From Candidatus Obscuribacterales bacterium (GTDB lineage: Bacteria; Cyanobacteriota; Vampirovibrionia; Obscuribacterales; Obscuribacteraceae): a stretch of DNA of 64,000 nt. Positions 9,567-18,400 of the stretch are shown here, piece after piece (the first letter of the stretch is position 1; each line of letters begins with the position of its first letter). The DNA is taken from NCBI GenBank assembly GCA_019752635.1, contig JAIELX010000007.1, positions 62,001 through 126,000 on the forward strand. Direction: 5' to 3'. The notes under the pieces were generated by a model that was not told where the DNA came from, searched no databases, and saw only the letters and a program-made list of their open reading frames with translations. Position numbers and translations under genes: made by a program.

Positions 9567-10103
9567 ATGGAAATTACGTACACACGCCGATTCTGGATCT
9601 TGATCCTTCTTCCGAGCGCATGCTGCGCCTCGGGCGCAAGCGTCTTTGCAGAGGGTGGACACGAAGCGAGGTCGGCGTCGCCACCAGCGATAAGGAGAGC
9701 CCCGGAACGCGGCGTCAATGATTCCCCGGCGCATCACGGCGCTTGTCTTAAGACACAGGACTACCCGCCCGCAGGCGCCGAAATTTTAGCCAACTCATAC
9801 TCAAGAAAGTTTCACCGCCCCGGCTGCGAATTCGCATTGGTGATGAGAACGAGCCGGCGAAATTGGCTACGCTCGGTAGATGCGGCAATAGAACAACAAT
9901 TGCGACCGTGCTGCTGGTGTTTTCCCGCGTTCACTGCGACAGTGGAAGCGCAGCTCATCACACCGCTTCCACCCGAAGCACAGCTTGGGCGAAGCACGCA
10001 ACCAAGCCTACCAAGCGAGAAACTACACACGGAGAAAAAGCGAATCAATCAGTCGCCATCGCAGCAGGGCGACCAAGACAATAACGCAGCGGCTCAGCGA
10101 TGA
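9567..10103 (+). CDS. Small secreted protein with Ada/thermonuclease-tail-like Cys motif
   Basis: 178 residues from ATG 9567; an upstream in-frame ATG at 9513 is possible, but 9567 puts a hydrophobic signal-like segment (RFWILILLPSACCASGASVFA) at the N-terminus. The core reads NSYSRKFHRPGCEFA, then about 27 residues later LRPCCWCFP. This HRPxC ... RPCxxC pattern matches the zinc-binding motif known from Ada N-terminal domains and from C-terminal tails of micrococcal-nuclease-like proteins; here it stands alone without a nuclease. The Cys/His residues (H83, C87, C115, C118) could bind a metal. Overlaps the convergent next gene by 10 bp. Confidence 0.6.
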   Translation: MEITYTRRFWILILLPSACCASGASVFAEGGHEARSASPPAIRRAPERGVNDSPAHHGACLKTQDYPPAGAEILANSYSRKFHRPGCEFALVMRTSRRNWLRSVDAAIEQQLRPCCWCFPAFTATVEAQLITPLPPEAQLGRSTQPSLPSEKLHTEKKRINQSPSQQGDQDNNAAAQR

Positions 10104-10435
10104 AGCAGCGACACAACTCTCTTGCCGGTACTTTCAGGTTCCTGCACCGTCATCCTATCTTCGACAGAACGCATCCACTTTTTCAGCAATTCGAAATGAG
10201 CTTGCTGTCGGTCAGTTAACGGCGAGCGACTCTTGTTCAGTTCGTTGTAGTACTTGAGCAAGTTTGTGAACAACCTGAGAATAGCTTCGGATTGAGACTT
10301 TCCATAACAACAGATGTCGAGTTCCGGTACAGAGACGACAATGCGTTTGTCCTTCTGCCACATTCGTGCGGACATGCAGCCATTGCTCCAGGGCAAGTCT
10401 ACATTCCACACTTCCTTAAGTCCTGATTCGCTCAT
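10094..10435 (-). CDS. HicB-like small protein
   Basis: 113 residues. The central part (KRIVVSVPELDICCYGKSQ then SEAILRLFTNLLKYYNEL) has the strand-strand-helix pattern of the HicB/DUF1902-like fold, in which 'VSVPEL' ends a strand and a helix follows. HicB proteins are antitoxins or orphan regulators. No HicA-like toxin gene lies next to it and no C-terminal DNA-binding domain is apparent, so this is probably an orphan. The assignment is a weak resemblance. Confidence 0.55.
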   Translation of the reverse strand: MSESGLKEVWNVDLPWSNGCMSARMWQKDKRIVVSVPELDICCYGKSQSEAILRLFTNLLKYYNELNKSRSPLTDRQQAHFELLKKWMRSVEDRMTVQEPESTGKRVVSLLHR

Positions 10436-10493
10436 GAGTTCCGGCTCGATCAGTAGATTTCATCGAAGTCCTCAACTAGTATAGCTCCAAATC

Positions 10494-10514
10494 AAAAAAC
10501 GGGAAGGCATCCCG
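10494..10514 (-). terminator. Intrinsic terminator after miaA
   Basis: On the minus strand the stem CGGGA / TCCCG with loop TGCCT is followed by six T. It lies about 50 bp downstream of the miaA stop codon. Confidence 0.75.
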
Positions 10515-10562
10515 CGACAATACAACGCACGATGCAATCACGCACGAATTCGCAGCGAGACT

Positions 10563-11501
10563 CTACGAACCGCTTGCAATAAAGGTTTCGACCATCGAAG
10601 CAACAGAAGCATTGAGGTCGCTTTTCGAAATTTCATCAACGTTGAACCAATTGATTCGCGAATTTGCGCGAAACCACTGAATTTGTCTGCGCGCCAACTG
10701 GTAGTTGTGACGTTCGCATTCAGCGAAGGCCGCTTCGAGTGTGAGTTCACCTTCGAGGAACCGCAAAAGATCACTGTAGTTCACGGTGTGAAGCAATTTC
10801 AGAGAGCGACCGTATTCTTTATATAGCTTCTCAGTCTCTTCAAGCATGCCGCATTCCATCTGCTCTTTCAAGCGTTGAGTGAGAAGTTCCTTTAAGGCAC
10901 CCCTATCTGCGATAGTCAATCCAATCCACAAGGTGTCGAACGGTTCATCGCGTCGTCCGGCTTGTGATGAGAAAGGTGCGCCGCCGTCGATGCAAACTTC
11001 CAGTGCTCTTATTACTCTGAACAGATCGTTTGCATTGAGTCGTTGAGCAGTAATTGGATCCAATTCGTTCAACTTATTGTGCAGAGCTTGATTGCCCTGC
11101 TCGTCTGCAAGCTGCTGCAGCTGAGCTCTTAGTTCAGGGTTCGGCGCCACGTTCGGTATTGCAATTCCCTCGAGCAATGCGCGGGCATAAAATCCAGTAC
11201 CGCCGCAAACGATAGGTAACTTTGATCGAGCCGCCACATCTTCTATCGCTTGCGTCGCTAGTTGCGCAAATTGAGCGGCAGTAAATTCTTCAGGCGGATC
11301 CGCCACATCTATCAGGTGATGCCGAACTTTTTGCTGCTCGCGTGGTGACGGCTTCGCTGTACCTACATCAAACTTCCTGTATACCGTCCGCGAATCACAA
11401 GCGATAATTTCGCCCGAGAAGCGCTCGGCAAGATTTAAACTCAAAGAAGTTTTGCCTGTGCAAGTCGGACCGACAATTGCAACGACGCGCGTCTTACTCA
11501 A
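10563..11501 (-). CDS. miaA: tRNA dimethylallyltransferase MiaA
   Basis: About 312 residues. Transfers a dimethylallyl group from DMAPP to N6 of A37 in tRNAs reading UNN codons. The P-loop GPTCTGKT begins at residue 11; other family signatures are ACDSRTVYRKFDVGTAKPS, HLIDVADP, CGGTGFYARALLEG and the C-terminal QIQWFR. The best start is a TTG at 11501 (TTG AGT AAG), which overlaps the stop codon of the upstream YIP1 gene in the sequence TTGA and gives the usual MiaA length; the longer frame would run deep into YIP1. Probably co-transcribed with YIP1 and sppA and ended by a strong hairpin. Confidence 0.97.
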   Translation of the reverse strand: MSKTRVVAIVGPTCTGKTSLSLNLAERFSGEIIACDSRTVYRKFDVGTAKPSPREQQKVRHHLIDVADPPEEFTAAQFAQLATQAIEDVAARSKLPIVCGGTGFYARALLEGIAIPNVAPNPELRAQLQQLADEQGNQALHNKLNELDPITAQRLNANDLFRVIRALEVCIDGGAPFSSQAGRRDEPFDTLWIGLTIADRGALKELLTQRLKEQMECGMLEETEKLYKEYGRSLKLLHTVNYSDLLRFLEGELTLEAAFAECERHNYQLARRQIQWFRANSRINWFNVDEISKSDLNASVASMVETFIASGS

Positions 11502-12085
11502 GAAAAGAGCCCCGGAAAAGCGGCGGTTACGCTTTGAATGAATTGCAGAAATTGCACGGTGGATATAAGCCCCGGCACAAGAAGTACCAGAGCAGCCGAC
11601 TGCCACGCCTGCATACGATAACTTTGAGTGATCGCAATCAGTTGCAAGCAAAAGATCCATATAAGCGGAATACACATCAACAATGCATAGAGCGCTCCCA
11701 GAGCTTCCTTCATTGCGAAGAGCGGAGCTGTGAACAGCCAGGGCAACATGCTCCACCCCAAAGTCACAAAAGCAGCCTTAGCCGAGGTTGAAGGCGCCTT
11801 AAAACAAGCTCCCGCCAAAGCAAGCGCCCCGGCGGTCGAAGCCCAGAGAGAAGCCCCGTAGCCGGCGCTGAGCGCCATATGAAACGCCGCGGACTCAAGG
11901 TGAGTAGGCGAAGTCAGTCGCAAGCCATCCAAAGCGAACACGCAAACGACAACGCCGGCAGCGGTAGGAAGATGCCCGCCTTTCCCTTCAACTTCTGAAA
12001 CCAGCCGGCGAAAAGTAGCTACTGGAGCCAAAAGGGTTCCTGTGAAGATCTCCATCAGCTCAAGCGGACGAGTCTGAACTTCCAT
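11498..12085 (-). CDS. YIP1-family membrane protein
   Basis: 195 residues with several TM helices (about 45-60, 75-95, 105-125, 130-155, 160-180). The N-terminal 'TRPLELMEIFTGTLLAPVATFRRL' matches the start of Yip1-domain bacterial proteins, in which a short 'P..tfr.l' element precedes a multi-helix membrane domain. Function of bacterial members is unknown. Lies 12 bp after sppA and overlaps miaA by 4 bp, so all three probably form one operon. Confidence 0.8.
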   Translation of the reverse strand: MEVQTRPLELMEIFTGTLLAPVATFRRLVSEVEGKGGHLPTAAGVVVCVFALDGLRLTSPTHLESAAFHMALSAGYGASLWASTAGALALAGACFKAPSTSAKAAFVTLGWSMLPWLFTAPLFAMKEALGALYALLMCIPLIWIFCLQLIAITQSYRMQAWQSAALVLLVPGLISTVQFLQFIQSVTAAFPGLFS

Positions 12086-12097
12086 TACGCCCCCTCT

Positions 12098-13081
12098 CTA
12101 CTGCATCAGCCAGAGCGGCTGATTGAGGTACTTGGTTTGGAACGATTCAGGAATGTAGCCCTTCAAAACGCTGTCGGGCGGAGGGAGTTTCATTCCCGAC
12201 TCCAACAAGGATGCGAAGGCATTCAGCCCTTTATCATCGTCGACATACAAATCTCTTTTGAGGTTGAATCTTGTTTTTGCCAGCTTCTGCAGGCTCATCA
12301 GCGCGTCGTCGTAACCGCCAAGCTCGTCCACCAGTTTGACCTTCAACGCTTGGCGCCCGGAGTAAATGCGCCCATCGGCCAATTGCTTAACGGTGGCTTT
12401 GTCCATTTTGCGTCCATCAGCAATTGCAGTAACAAATTGATCATATGAATCCATAATGATGCCCTGGAGCAAGTCCTTTTCTGCCTGCGTCATGGCACGA
12501 TCAGAGGAGCCGATATCCTTGAACTGCCCGGATTTAATTACGACAGGTTCAATTCCGACTTTTTTCTCAATTTCTTGCAAGTTCATCAAATGCATGATGA
12601 CGCCGATCGAACCGGTAAGAGTACCCGGCAAAGCAAACACGCGGTCGGCAGCGGACGCAATGTAATAACCACCGGAAGCGGCGACATCACTCATCGACAC
12701 CACAACAGGTTTTCCCTTGTCCCGAAAATAGCGAACCGCTTCATAAACTTCCTGACTGGTAGCGACTGTTCCGCCAGGGGAATTAATTCGAACCAGCAGG
12801 CCCTTTACGTGATCGTCATCGGCAGCTTTGCGGATTTTCTTGCGCGCGCTTGAGCCGGAATCAATGCCCAAGAACGACGGCTCGCCTTCATCGTCTTTGA
12901 TGACACCGTCAATGCGTACAACGCTAATGCGATCTCTGTTCGACAACCAGGATGAGAATGCCTTTTCGGGTGGCTTCGAGTCATCAGACTTCGGTGTGGA
13001 CTTGGACATCAGCCCTACGGGAATCGCCAGCAAGCACAATAACAAGATTCCCCATCCGAGAAATCGCTGACCTTGATTCAC
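12098..13081 (-). CDS. sppA: Signal peptide peptidase SppA, 36K type
   Basis: 327 residues. Membrane-anchored serine peptidase that degrades cleaved signal peptides. One N-terminal TM helix (about 8-26) is followed by the ClpP/crotonase-like fold: RINSPGGTV, SDVAASGGYY with nucleophile S136, GSIGV, and IKSGQFKDIGS with general base K188. The S136/K188 spacing of 52 equals the Ser147/Lys199 pair of Bacillus SppA. Length fits the short form rather than the 67K E. coli form. Start ATG preceded by gagggacagg. Confidence 0.96.
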   Translation of the reverse strand: MNQGQRFLGWGILLLCLLAIPVGLMSKSTPKSDDSKPPEKAFSSWLSNRDRISVVRIDGVIKDDEGEPSFLGIDSGSSARKKIRKAADDDHVKGLLVRINSPGGTVATSQEVYEAVRYFRDKGKPVVVSMSDVAASGGYYIASAADRVFALPGTLTGSIGVIMHLMNLQEIEKKVGIEPVVIKSGQFKDIGSSDRAMTQAEKDLLQGIIMDSYDQFVTAIADGRKMDKATVKQLADGRIYSGRQALKVKLVDELGGYDDALMSLQKLAKTRFNLKRDLYVDDDKGLNAFASLLESGMKLPPPDSVLKGYIPESFQTKYLNQPLWLMQ

Positions 13082-13325
13082 TGCCTGTCCCTCTCGATGC
13101 TAAGAGAGGGCAATTATATCGTGCCGTGATCGCCTCGGGACAGGTCGACTAAATCGCCCAAGCTCGGCGAATATACACGCAGACAGAGTGAGCGCCTAAA
13201 CGACTCAAGGTCGGGTCAAGAGCCCGCTCATATCCCGGGAACCTTCGTTTAGCGGCCTTTCAACGCCGCAACTCGTGAACGCGAACACGTCCAGCGATGA
13301 GTAGTTCAAATAAACCGAGCTGAAC

Positions 13326-14525
13326 TCAGTTCGGAACTGTTCCGGCGCGACCGCCAATCTGAACAGGAGGTACAGTGAAAGTCGGAGCTGGTGCAGGAGT
13401 GCCGGCATTCTCCGCAGTCTCGGGCGACTGCCCCGTCAACTTATCGAGCGCCAATTTCACTTCTTCCATTTCTTTGTCGAGTTTGGCAACGGCATCGCCG
13501 CCGGCAAGATCAGCAAGTTCCTGTCTGTGCCGACGAACGTTCTCCATTTCTTTCTCGATTTCGCGACGAGCTTTGCGCAGGGTGTACTCCATTTCCACTT
13601 GTTTTGCTGCGTCTTGCCCGCCACGCGCTTCAGCAACCATGCTTTGTAGATCTTGCAAATCAAGCGAAGCGCGATCCATTGAAATCAGTTCTTTTTTGTA
13701 GTCACGGAAGCTGGCAACCAGTTTGTCCGCAGTATCGCGCACAATCTTGTAGAGAATGGTTGCTTGCTCCTGCGAAATCATATGTTTCTTGGCGTTCTTT
13801 TCATTATGATCGGCGAAAAGACCCTGAATCACACTAGAGCCAGCCCCCATTCCCATCATTCCAACAGGATTAGCGGCCTGACCTACGCCGCCGCCCATTG
13901 CAAGCGGAGCAAGGTTCATCGCGCCGAAGAGCGCACCGCTGATCAACTTCATGGTGCTGGCCATGGCATGATTAGCATCACTGGACGGCTGCAGTTTGGT
14001 GATTACGAATTGAATATCAGGATTACGTTCGATGGTGGCTTGCCAGAGTTCGCTCAACTGGCGTTTCTCTGCATCGATAGTGACGTCAGCCTTTTTGGAA
14101 GACTCCTCATCGGATTCGCGCAATGCTAGCGGTCCGACATCCGGTCCCTTTGGTTTAATGACCTTGGCCCCGAGCCCCTTGTTGTTCACAACAGACTCGC
14201 TCTTGCCGGTGGCGGCTGTTGTTATTGCAGCCGAAGGAGCGGCCGATACCTGCGACACGCTTGCCGAAGCTTGGAGCATGCCGTTGTTATCGGTCGGCTG
14301 CACGTCGCCGTTGAGCCCCATCGGAGCCAGACTCTGCGACGAAGCAGACTTAGGAGCTGGCGCAGCAGCAGGCTTGGAACTAGGTCCAGCGCCTTCATTT
14401 AGTTTGTTTTGCACCGGTGTTTGAAATGAAAGTCGTTTGGCCAGCGACGCCGACGGATAAGCGACGGTCGCAGCCATCATCAGGCTAATTATGGAGAAGC
14501 CTATTGCGCGGGGGGTGGAGAGCAT
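13326..14525 (-). CDS. Secreted coiled-coil protein of unknown function
   Basis: About 399 residues from ATG 14525 (ggaaaggacagagg upstream). Sec signal peptide (FSIISLMMAATVAYPSASLA). A Ser/Ala/Pro-rich linker is followed by a folded part with a Gly/Met-rich patch (APLAMGGGVGQAANPVGMMGMGAG) and a long charged coiled coil at about 250-360 (LRKARREIEKEMENVRRHR). Ends Pro-rich. Probably a periplasmic structural or scaffolding protein; no family recognised. Stands about 244 bp upstream of sppA on the same strand. Confidence 0.75.
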   Translation of the reverse strand: MLSTPRAIGFSIISLMMAATVAYPSASLAKRLSFQTPVQNKLNEGAGPSSKPAAAPAPKSASSQSLAPMGLNGDVQPTDNNGMLQASASVSQVSAAPSAAITTAATGKSESVVNNKGLGAKVIKPKGPDVGPLALRESDEESSKKADVTIDAEKRQLSELWQATIERNPDIQFVITKLQPSSDANHAMASTMKLISGALFGAMNLAPLAMGGGVGQAANPVGMMGMGAGSSVIQGLFADHNEKNAKKHMISQEQATILYKIVRDTADKLVASFRDYKKELISMDRASLDLQDLQSMVAEARGGQDAAKQVEMEYTLRKARREIEKEMENVRRHRQELADLAGGDAVAKLDKEMEEVKLALDKLTGQSPETAENAGTPAPAPTFTVPPVQIGGRAGTVPN

Positions 14526-14768
14526 GAAGCCTCTGTCCTTTCCAGTTGTTGAATTTGTACAGCTCAATCGAACAGCTTCTTTGACGGTCTGCACCACTGG
14601 TGGTTCCACTATTAGAAGATTCCCATTTTAGGCACCGAATCCGTCAGGGTCGGTGCAACAACCTTGGAGACTATACCACACGCAGGATCTCGCTCGGCAA
14701 CAGGAAGGTGCCGACAGAGGCTTGATTTGCGGGCACGCGCCACCTTGATAACTATTTGATCATGTGCG

Positions 14769-16487
14769 TTAGTTTCTTGACATGATCAGCGCGACACCGG
14801 CCACCACCAACGCAAGGAAGGTGACGACCATGTCAACGGCGCCCATGACGAATGGCTGCTGCGCCTGCAAGTAACCCGGCATTAGCGCCATCATCGCCGG
14901 CAACTTCAATAGCGCCAGCACAATGACTACGCCGCCCAGCATTTTCGGAAGCGGGGAACCGGCAGGCGCCGGGGCACCATACGACGGCGCTCCTCCGGAG
15001 AACTTCGAGGAAGGGCGTCCACCACCAAAAGACTCCTGTTCGTAATCATCTTCCGGCGGGGGCTCGTCTCCCAGAAGCTTTGACGGACCGCGTCTCTTTA
15101 TTGAGACGGGAGCAGGCTCCTTCTCCTTTACCGCAGATGTTTCGCCCGGCGAAGGAAGAGCGGAACTAAGGGCCGGCGGCGGCGATGATGCCGTAGCCGC
15201 GGGGGCGTCGTCACGGCGAAACTGAGTCATATCCGGAAAAGCCTCAACCTCGGGCACGGACGGCGGAGTCCCCATGCCGGGAAGAACATCACTAGTAGAG
15301 TCCTGCGAGATATCGATCGCTCGAAATCCAGCAGCGGCGAGCAAACTCGACGTAGCATCATTGCCGGTGGTGGATGCGGACTGAATAGTGTCAATTGGTG
15401 AAATCGGCTGAATAGGCTGCAACGGCGCGGAGCTACCGAAGCCACCAACACTGCCGCTTGATTCAAAACCGGACGGACCGCTAAACGTCTGAGGAGGTTG
15501 GGCTTGCGGCTGCGGCGGATACGCCGGTTGCTGCTGCTGATAGCCTGCTGGCGTAGCCGGCTGATACTGGGGCTGCGGCGGTTCGTATTGCGGCTGTACC
15601 TGGTGGGGCGGTTGCCCCTGCGGCGGCGCATTATATTGATAGCCGGAAGACGCCTGAGGTTGAGCAACCGGTTGTGGCGGTTGCGGCTTTACCCTTCGTT
15701 CCGGTTCAATTGGCCGTGCGGAGCTTAGTAAAGGAGAGCGCAATACATTCGGATTGTTTTCATCCGTTTGAGGCTCGTCCTCTTCATCGTAATATTCTTC
15801 AAAATTCCCGCCGCCGCTGCCTCCACCGAGGATGGGAGAACGCAGACCGCGCCCGCCACCGGCACCGCCGGAACCGCCGCTCAGTAACGGAGAGCGCATT
15901 GCGCCGGAACGAGGCTCCGGCTCGTCGTCGTGAAACTCTTCGGGTCCGCCGCTACCACCTAACAAGGGCGATTGCAATCGCCCGCCACGCCCTGGCTTGC
16001 CCTGAGGCGGAGCTTCGGAGTAATCCGGTCCACCACCGCCGCCAAGCAGAGAGCTAAAGCCCTTTCGCCCCGGCGGACTCTGGGGTTCCGGTCCACGCCG
16101 ACCGGCAGCACCGCCTACGTAGTCAGGCTCTTCATCAAATTCCTCCTGGGCCAAAAGCGGCGAACGCAACTTGCGCGGAGCAGGTTGCGGCGGCTGCTCG
16201 GGGGATTGCGGCTGCGAGAACTGCGGCTGAGACTGCACAGGCGGAATTGATTGCGGTTGTATCGGCTGAATTGGCTGAATCGGCTGAATCTGTTGCGGCT
16301 GAGATTGAGGTGCCACGCCGAATTGTGCCGGTGGTGGCGGCGCTGACTGCATCTGCGATGCACCGCCGCCGCTCGCCGCTTGCCCCGGGTTAGGTTGCGA
16401 TCCGGGAGCACTTACGCGCGCTCCACACTCTGCACAAAACCGCGATTGATCATCATTGATCATCTGGCAAATCGGGCACTGTATCAC
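14769..16487 (-). CDS. Zinc-ribbon membrane protein with repeated LRSPLL motifs
   Basis: 572 residues from a GTG at 16487 (aggag upstream). N-terminal zinc ribbon with C4, C7, C18 and C21 (CPIC ... CAECG). The long middle is disordered, rich in Pro/Gln/Gly, and includes three tandem QPI units. It contains five copies of a short motif: KLRSPLL, RLQSPLL, AMRSPLL, GLRSPIL and VLRSPLL, several followed by glycine-rich and acidic stretches. Two TM helices close the protein (about 510-530 and 545-568). Regularly repeated linear motifs on a disordered tail suggest docking sites for a partner, possibly phosphorylated at Ser-Pro; that is inference. Confidence 0.75.
   Translation of the reverse strand: MIQCPICQMINDDQSRFCAECGARVSAPGSQPNPGQAASGGGASQMQSAPPPPAQFGVAPQSQPQQIQPIQPIQPIQPQSIPPVQSQPQFSQPQSPEQPPQPAPRKLRSPLLAQEEFDEEPDYVGGAAGRRGPEPQSPPGRKGFSSLLGGGGGPDYSEAPPQGKPGRGGRLQSPLLGGSGGPEEFHDDEPEPRSGAMRSPLLSGGSGGAGGGRGLRSPILGGGSGGGNFEEYYDEEDEPQTDENNPNVLRSPLLSSARPIEPERRVKPQPPQPVAQPQASSGYQYNAPPQGQPPHQVQPQYEPPQPQYQPATPAGYQQQQPAYPPQPQAQPPQTFSGPSGFESSGSVGGFGSSAPLQPIQPISPIDTIQSASTTGNDATSSLLAAAGFRAIDISQDSTSDVLPGMGTPPSVPEVEAFPDMTQFRRDDAPAATASSPPPALSSALPSPGETSAVKEKEPAPVSIKRRGPSKLLGDEPPPEDDYEQESFGGGRPSSKFSGGAPSYGAPAPAGSPLPKMLGGVVIVLALLKLPAMMALMPGYLQAQQPFVMGAVDMVVTFLALVVAGVALIMSRN
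16263..16289. repeat. Three tandem 9-bp units coding QPI
   Basis: Three near-identical 9-bp units (CGGCTGAAT, TGGCTGAAT, CGGCTGAAT on the plus strand) code the repeat IQP on the minus strand inside the zinc-ribbon protein gene. A slippage-prone in-frame microsatellite. Confidence 0.7.
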
Positions 16488-16538
16488 CTGTCATCTCCTA
16501 TAACTGACGAAAAACGTTTGCTGTCCGGGTTGACGCTG

Positions 16539-16567
16539 ATTAAAGCTTAATGCCGACTGGGTGCCAA
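16539..16567 (-). promoter_or_regulatory. Sigma-70 promoter of the zinc-ribbon protein gene
   Basis: On the minus strand TTGGCA (16567-16562) and TTTAAT (16544-16539) are 17 bp apart, each with one mismatch to consensus. The predicted start is about 45 bp before the GTG at 16487. The rest of the 313-bp divergent gap (16488-16800) shows no clear promoter for the plus-strand gene. Confidence 0.6.
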
Positions 16568-16800
16568 ATCGCTGCTCCATGTGCGATTTTTGCGGAAAAT
16601 TCAAGGTTGTTCGCGAACCCGAGGTCCTAACAGCTACAGCCATTATGCCTCAAAAACCCAGGAGTGGCAGGTTCAATCTCAAAAATGCCTAATATGTTGT
16701 GTCAAGAGGGCATGTTAGACTGACCGTCGCCTGTACACCTTGACGATCCATCCAGGCTTGCCGCTTCGTAAGCCATCCGTCCCAACTCAGGAGACCATCA

Positions 16801-17775
16801 ATGTCAAGACGTTCTGCTGTCCATGTGTTTGCCAGCGTTGCAATCATGATTCAATCAGTTGCACCGGCACTGGCCGCGGACAATTTGAACTTCAAAATCT
16901 ACTCGCCGCCGGCAGAAACGCAGAACAATGCAGCAGGCAGCAGTAGCAGTGAAGGTTCTTTCTGGAGCGAAGGCTCTTCATCCTCGACACCGAAACCGGA
17001 TTCCGGGTCCACCACGGCGGCTCCCGCAGAAGCGGCAGCTCCGGAAGCCACTCCCGCCGCAGCGGAGAGCGCCGCTAGCAGTTCGGCCGCCTCAGCCGCC
17101 GACCCCGCAAAATCGGAAGCAGCAGCAACGGAAACATCATCCACCAGCACCACTCCCGCGGCGCCAGACGGCACAGCTACTGCCTCAAACGAGGGAACGC
17201 GGCTCCAGGGTTACATTCGGGTAGTACCCTCCGGCACGAAGATTCCGATAATTATGGATTCCGCAGTAGATTCCGATACAAGCCAGGAAGGCGACGAATT
17301 TGCTGCTCGTACTTCCGAAGATCTACTTATAGATGGATCAACAATTGTGCCGGCTGGCAGCGTCATAAAGGGAAGAATCGCGCAGCTGAACAATCCAAAG
17401 CATCTTAACCGCTCCGGTTCGGTAGCTCTCAAGTTTGATACCGTCACAACTCCGGACAACCGACAGATTCCATTGGTGGCTAACTTGGTTGCGCGCGGCG
17501 GAGTTGTACACGCCAGACGTGGTCTGAAAGACGTAGCGATTGATACAGGCACATTCGCTTTGCCAACCGCATTGGGCGTCGGTATAGGCGCACTGGCCGG
17601 TAATGCTAGCGATAGCAGCAGCCTGGGCATGGCTGGCGGCGCTTTGATTGGCGCCGGCATCGGTGCGGCAGTCGGCGTGATAGTCCTTTGCGCCAAGAAA
17701 GGCAAGAAGGTCGACGTACGTCCCGGCGATGAACTTAAAATAGAACTGGCCGAAGACCTGCGGATGCCCATGTAA
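16801..17775 (+). CDS. Exported protein with VirB10/TrbI-like beta segment and Gly-rich helices
   Basis: 324 residues, ATG 16801 with caggaga upstream. A signal peptide (VFASVAIMIQSVAPALA) leads into an Ala/Ser/Pro-rich region. From about residue 135 a beta-rich part (VPSGTKIPIIMDSAVDS, IVPAGSVIKGRIAQL, VALKFDTVTTPDNRQIPL) has the texture of VirB10/TrbI-type domains, in which a 'P.Gt.i....' stretch forms a barrel. A glycine-zipper-like hydrophobic stretch follows (GVGIGALAGNASD, GGALIGAGIGAAVGVIVL), then a closing DVRPGDELKIELAEDLRMPM. Probably a periplasmic or outer-membrane-associated protein. Ends at a strong terminator. Confidence 0.75.
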   Translation: MSRRSAVHVFASVAIMIQSVAPALAADNLNFKIYSPPAETQNNAAGSSSSEGSFWSEGSSSSTPKPDSGSTTAAPAEAAAPEATPAAAESAASSSAASAADPAKSEAAATETSSTSTTPAAPDGTATASNEGTRLQGYIRVVPSGTKIPIIMDSAVDSDTSQEGDEFAARTSEDLLIDGSTIVPAGSVIKGRIAQLNNPKHLNRSGSVALKFDTVTTPDNRQIPLVANLVARGGVVHARRGLKDVAIDTGTFALPTALGVGIGALAGNASDSSSLGMAGGALIGAGIGAAVGVIVLCAKKGKKVDVRPGDELKIELAEDLRMPM

Positions 17776-17829
17776 TCATCATTCCGGGAGTATCGCTTCC
17801 GACGTCCAAGTCCCGTAACGACTTGACAT

Positions 17830-17853
17830 AAGCGCATCGAAATCGATGCGCTT
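17830..17853 (+). terminator. Intrinsic terminator
   Basis: Perfect 11-bp stem AAGCGCATCGA / TCGATGCGCTT with a 2-base loop, followed by TCTGCTTT, about 55 bp after the stop of the preceding gene. Confidence 0.75.
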
Positions 17854-18225
17854 TCTGCTTTGCACTGGCTGTTTTCGTACGGTTCATCGAAACGCGGTTC
17901 ATCCACCGCAACTTTTCCGGGCGGCACACCGACCTCCGGCACAGCCCGAGAAGGCAGTCCCCGAGGGCAAGGGGGAAAACCCTGAGAAAGTCTCAGGCTG
18001 AATCGCGGTTAGAATACGGACTCCGCAAACTGGCAATTCCGAGAAAAAATCTGCACAATAAGTCATAGCTGTTCAGTTCGCCTGCAAATCCAATCTCAAC
18101 CGGTGGGAATTGGCGTTAAAAGTCCTTCTTATTGTGGTTTAGATCCTGATAAGATGGGGTTGGAGAGGAGGCGGAATAGAGGTTACGGCCTGCAAAAACA
18201 CCAGTTGTGACGCAAGCTTTAGGGG
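17854..18225. other. Intergenic region with possible structured leader
   Basis: About 370 bp without a convincing gene. A perfect 7-bp hairpin CCTGAGA-AAG-TCTCAGG lies at 17981-17997, in a GC- and purine-rich stretch with other short complementary segments. No known riboswitch core was recognised. Confidence 0.4.
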
Positions 18226-18254
18226 TTGTCTCCAGGCACCGTTTAAGTTAATAT
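18226..18254 (+). promoter_or_regulatory. Sigma-70 promoter of the tonB-exbB-exbD operon
   Basis: TTGTCT (18226-18231) and TAATAT (18249-18254) separated by exactly 17 bp. The predicted transcript start is near 18261, giving a leader of about 140 nt before the ATG at 18401. Confidence 0.65.
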
Positions 18255-18400
18255 TAATGATTCCCGGATGAGATAATTTTCCAAATTCTCCACACTTACC
18301 AGGTAGCATTAATTCCTATTGACCCGAGCAGTCAGTAACCTCCCCGATCAAAGTGCGTCGGATTAAGACCCGGTACCCTCAGCCAGCGAAGTAAGACCAG

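Noticed and set aside
10094..10435. Toxin-antitoxin pair with the HicB-like gene
   Set aside because: No HicA-like gene on either side.
17941..18060. Known riboswitch before the TonB operon
   Set aside because: No core of cobalamin, glycine, c-di-GMP or c-di-AMP classes was recognised, and the element lies upstream of the promoter.
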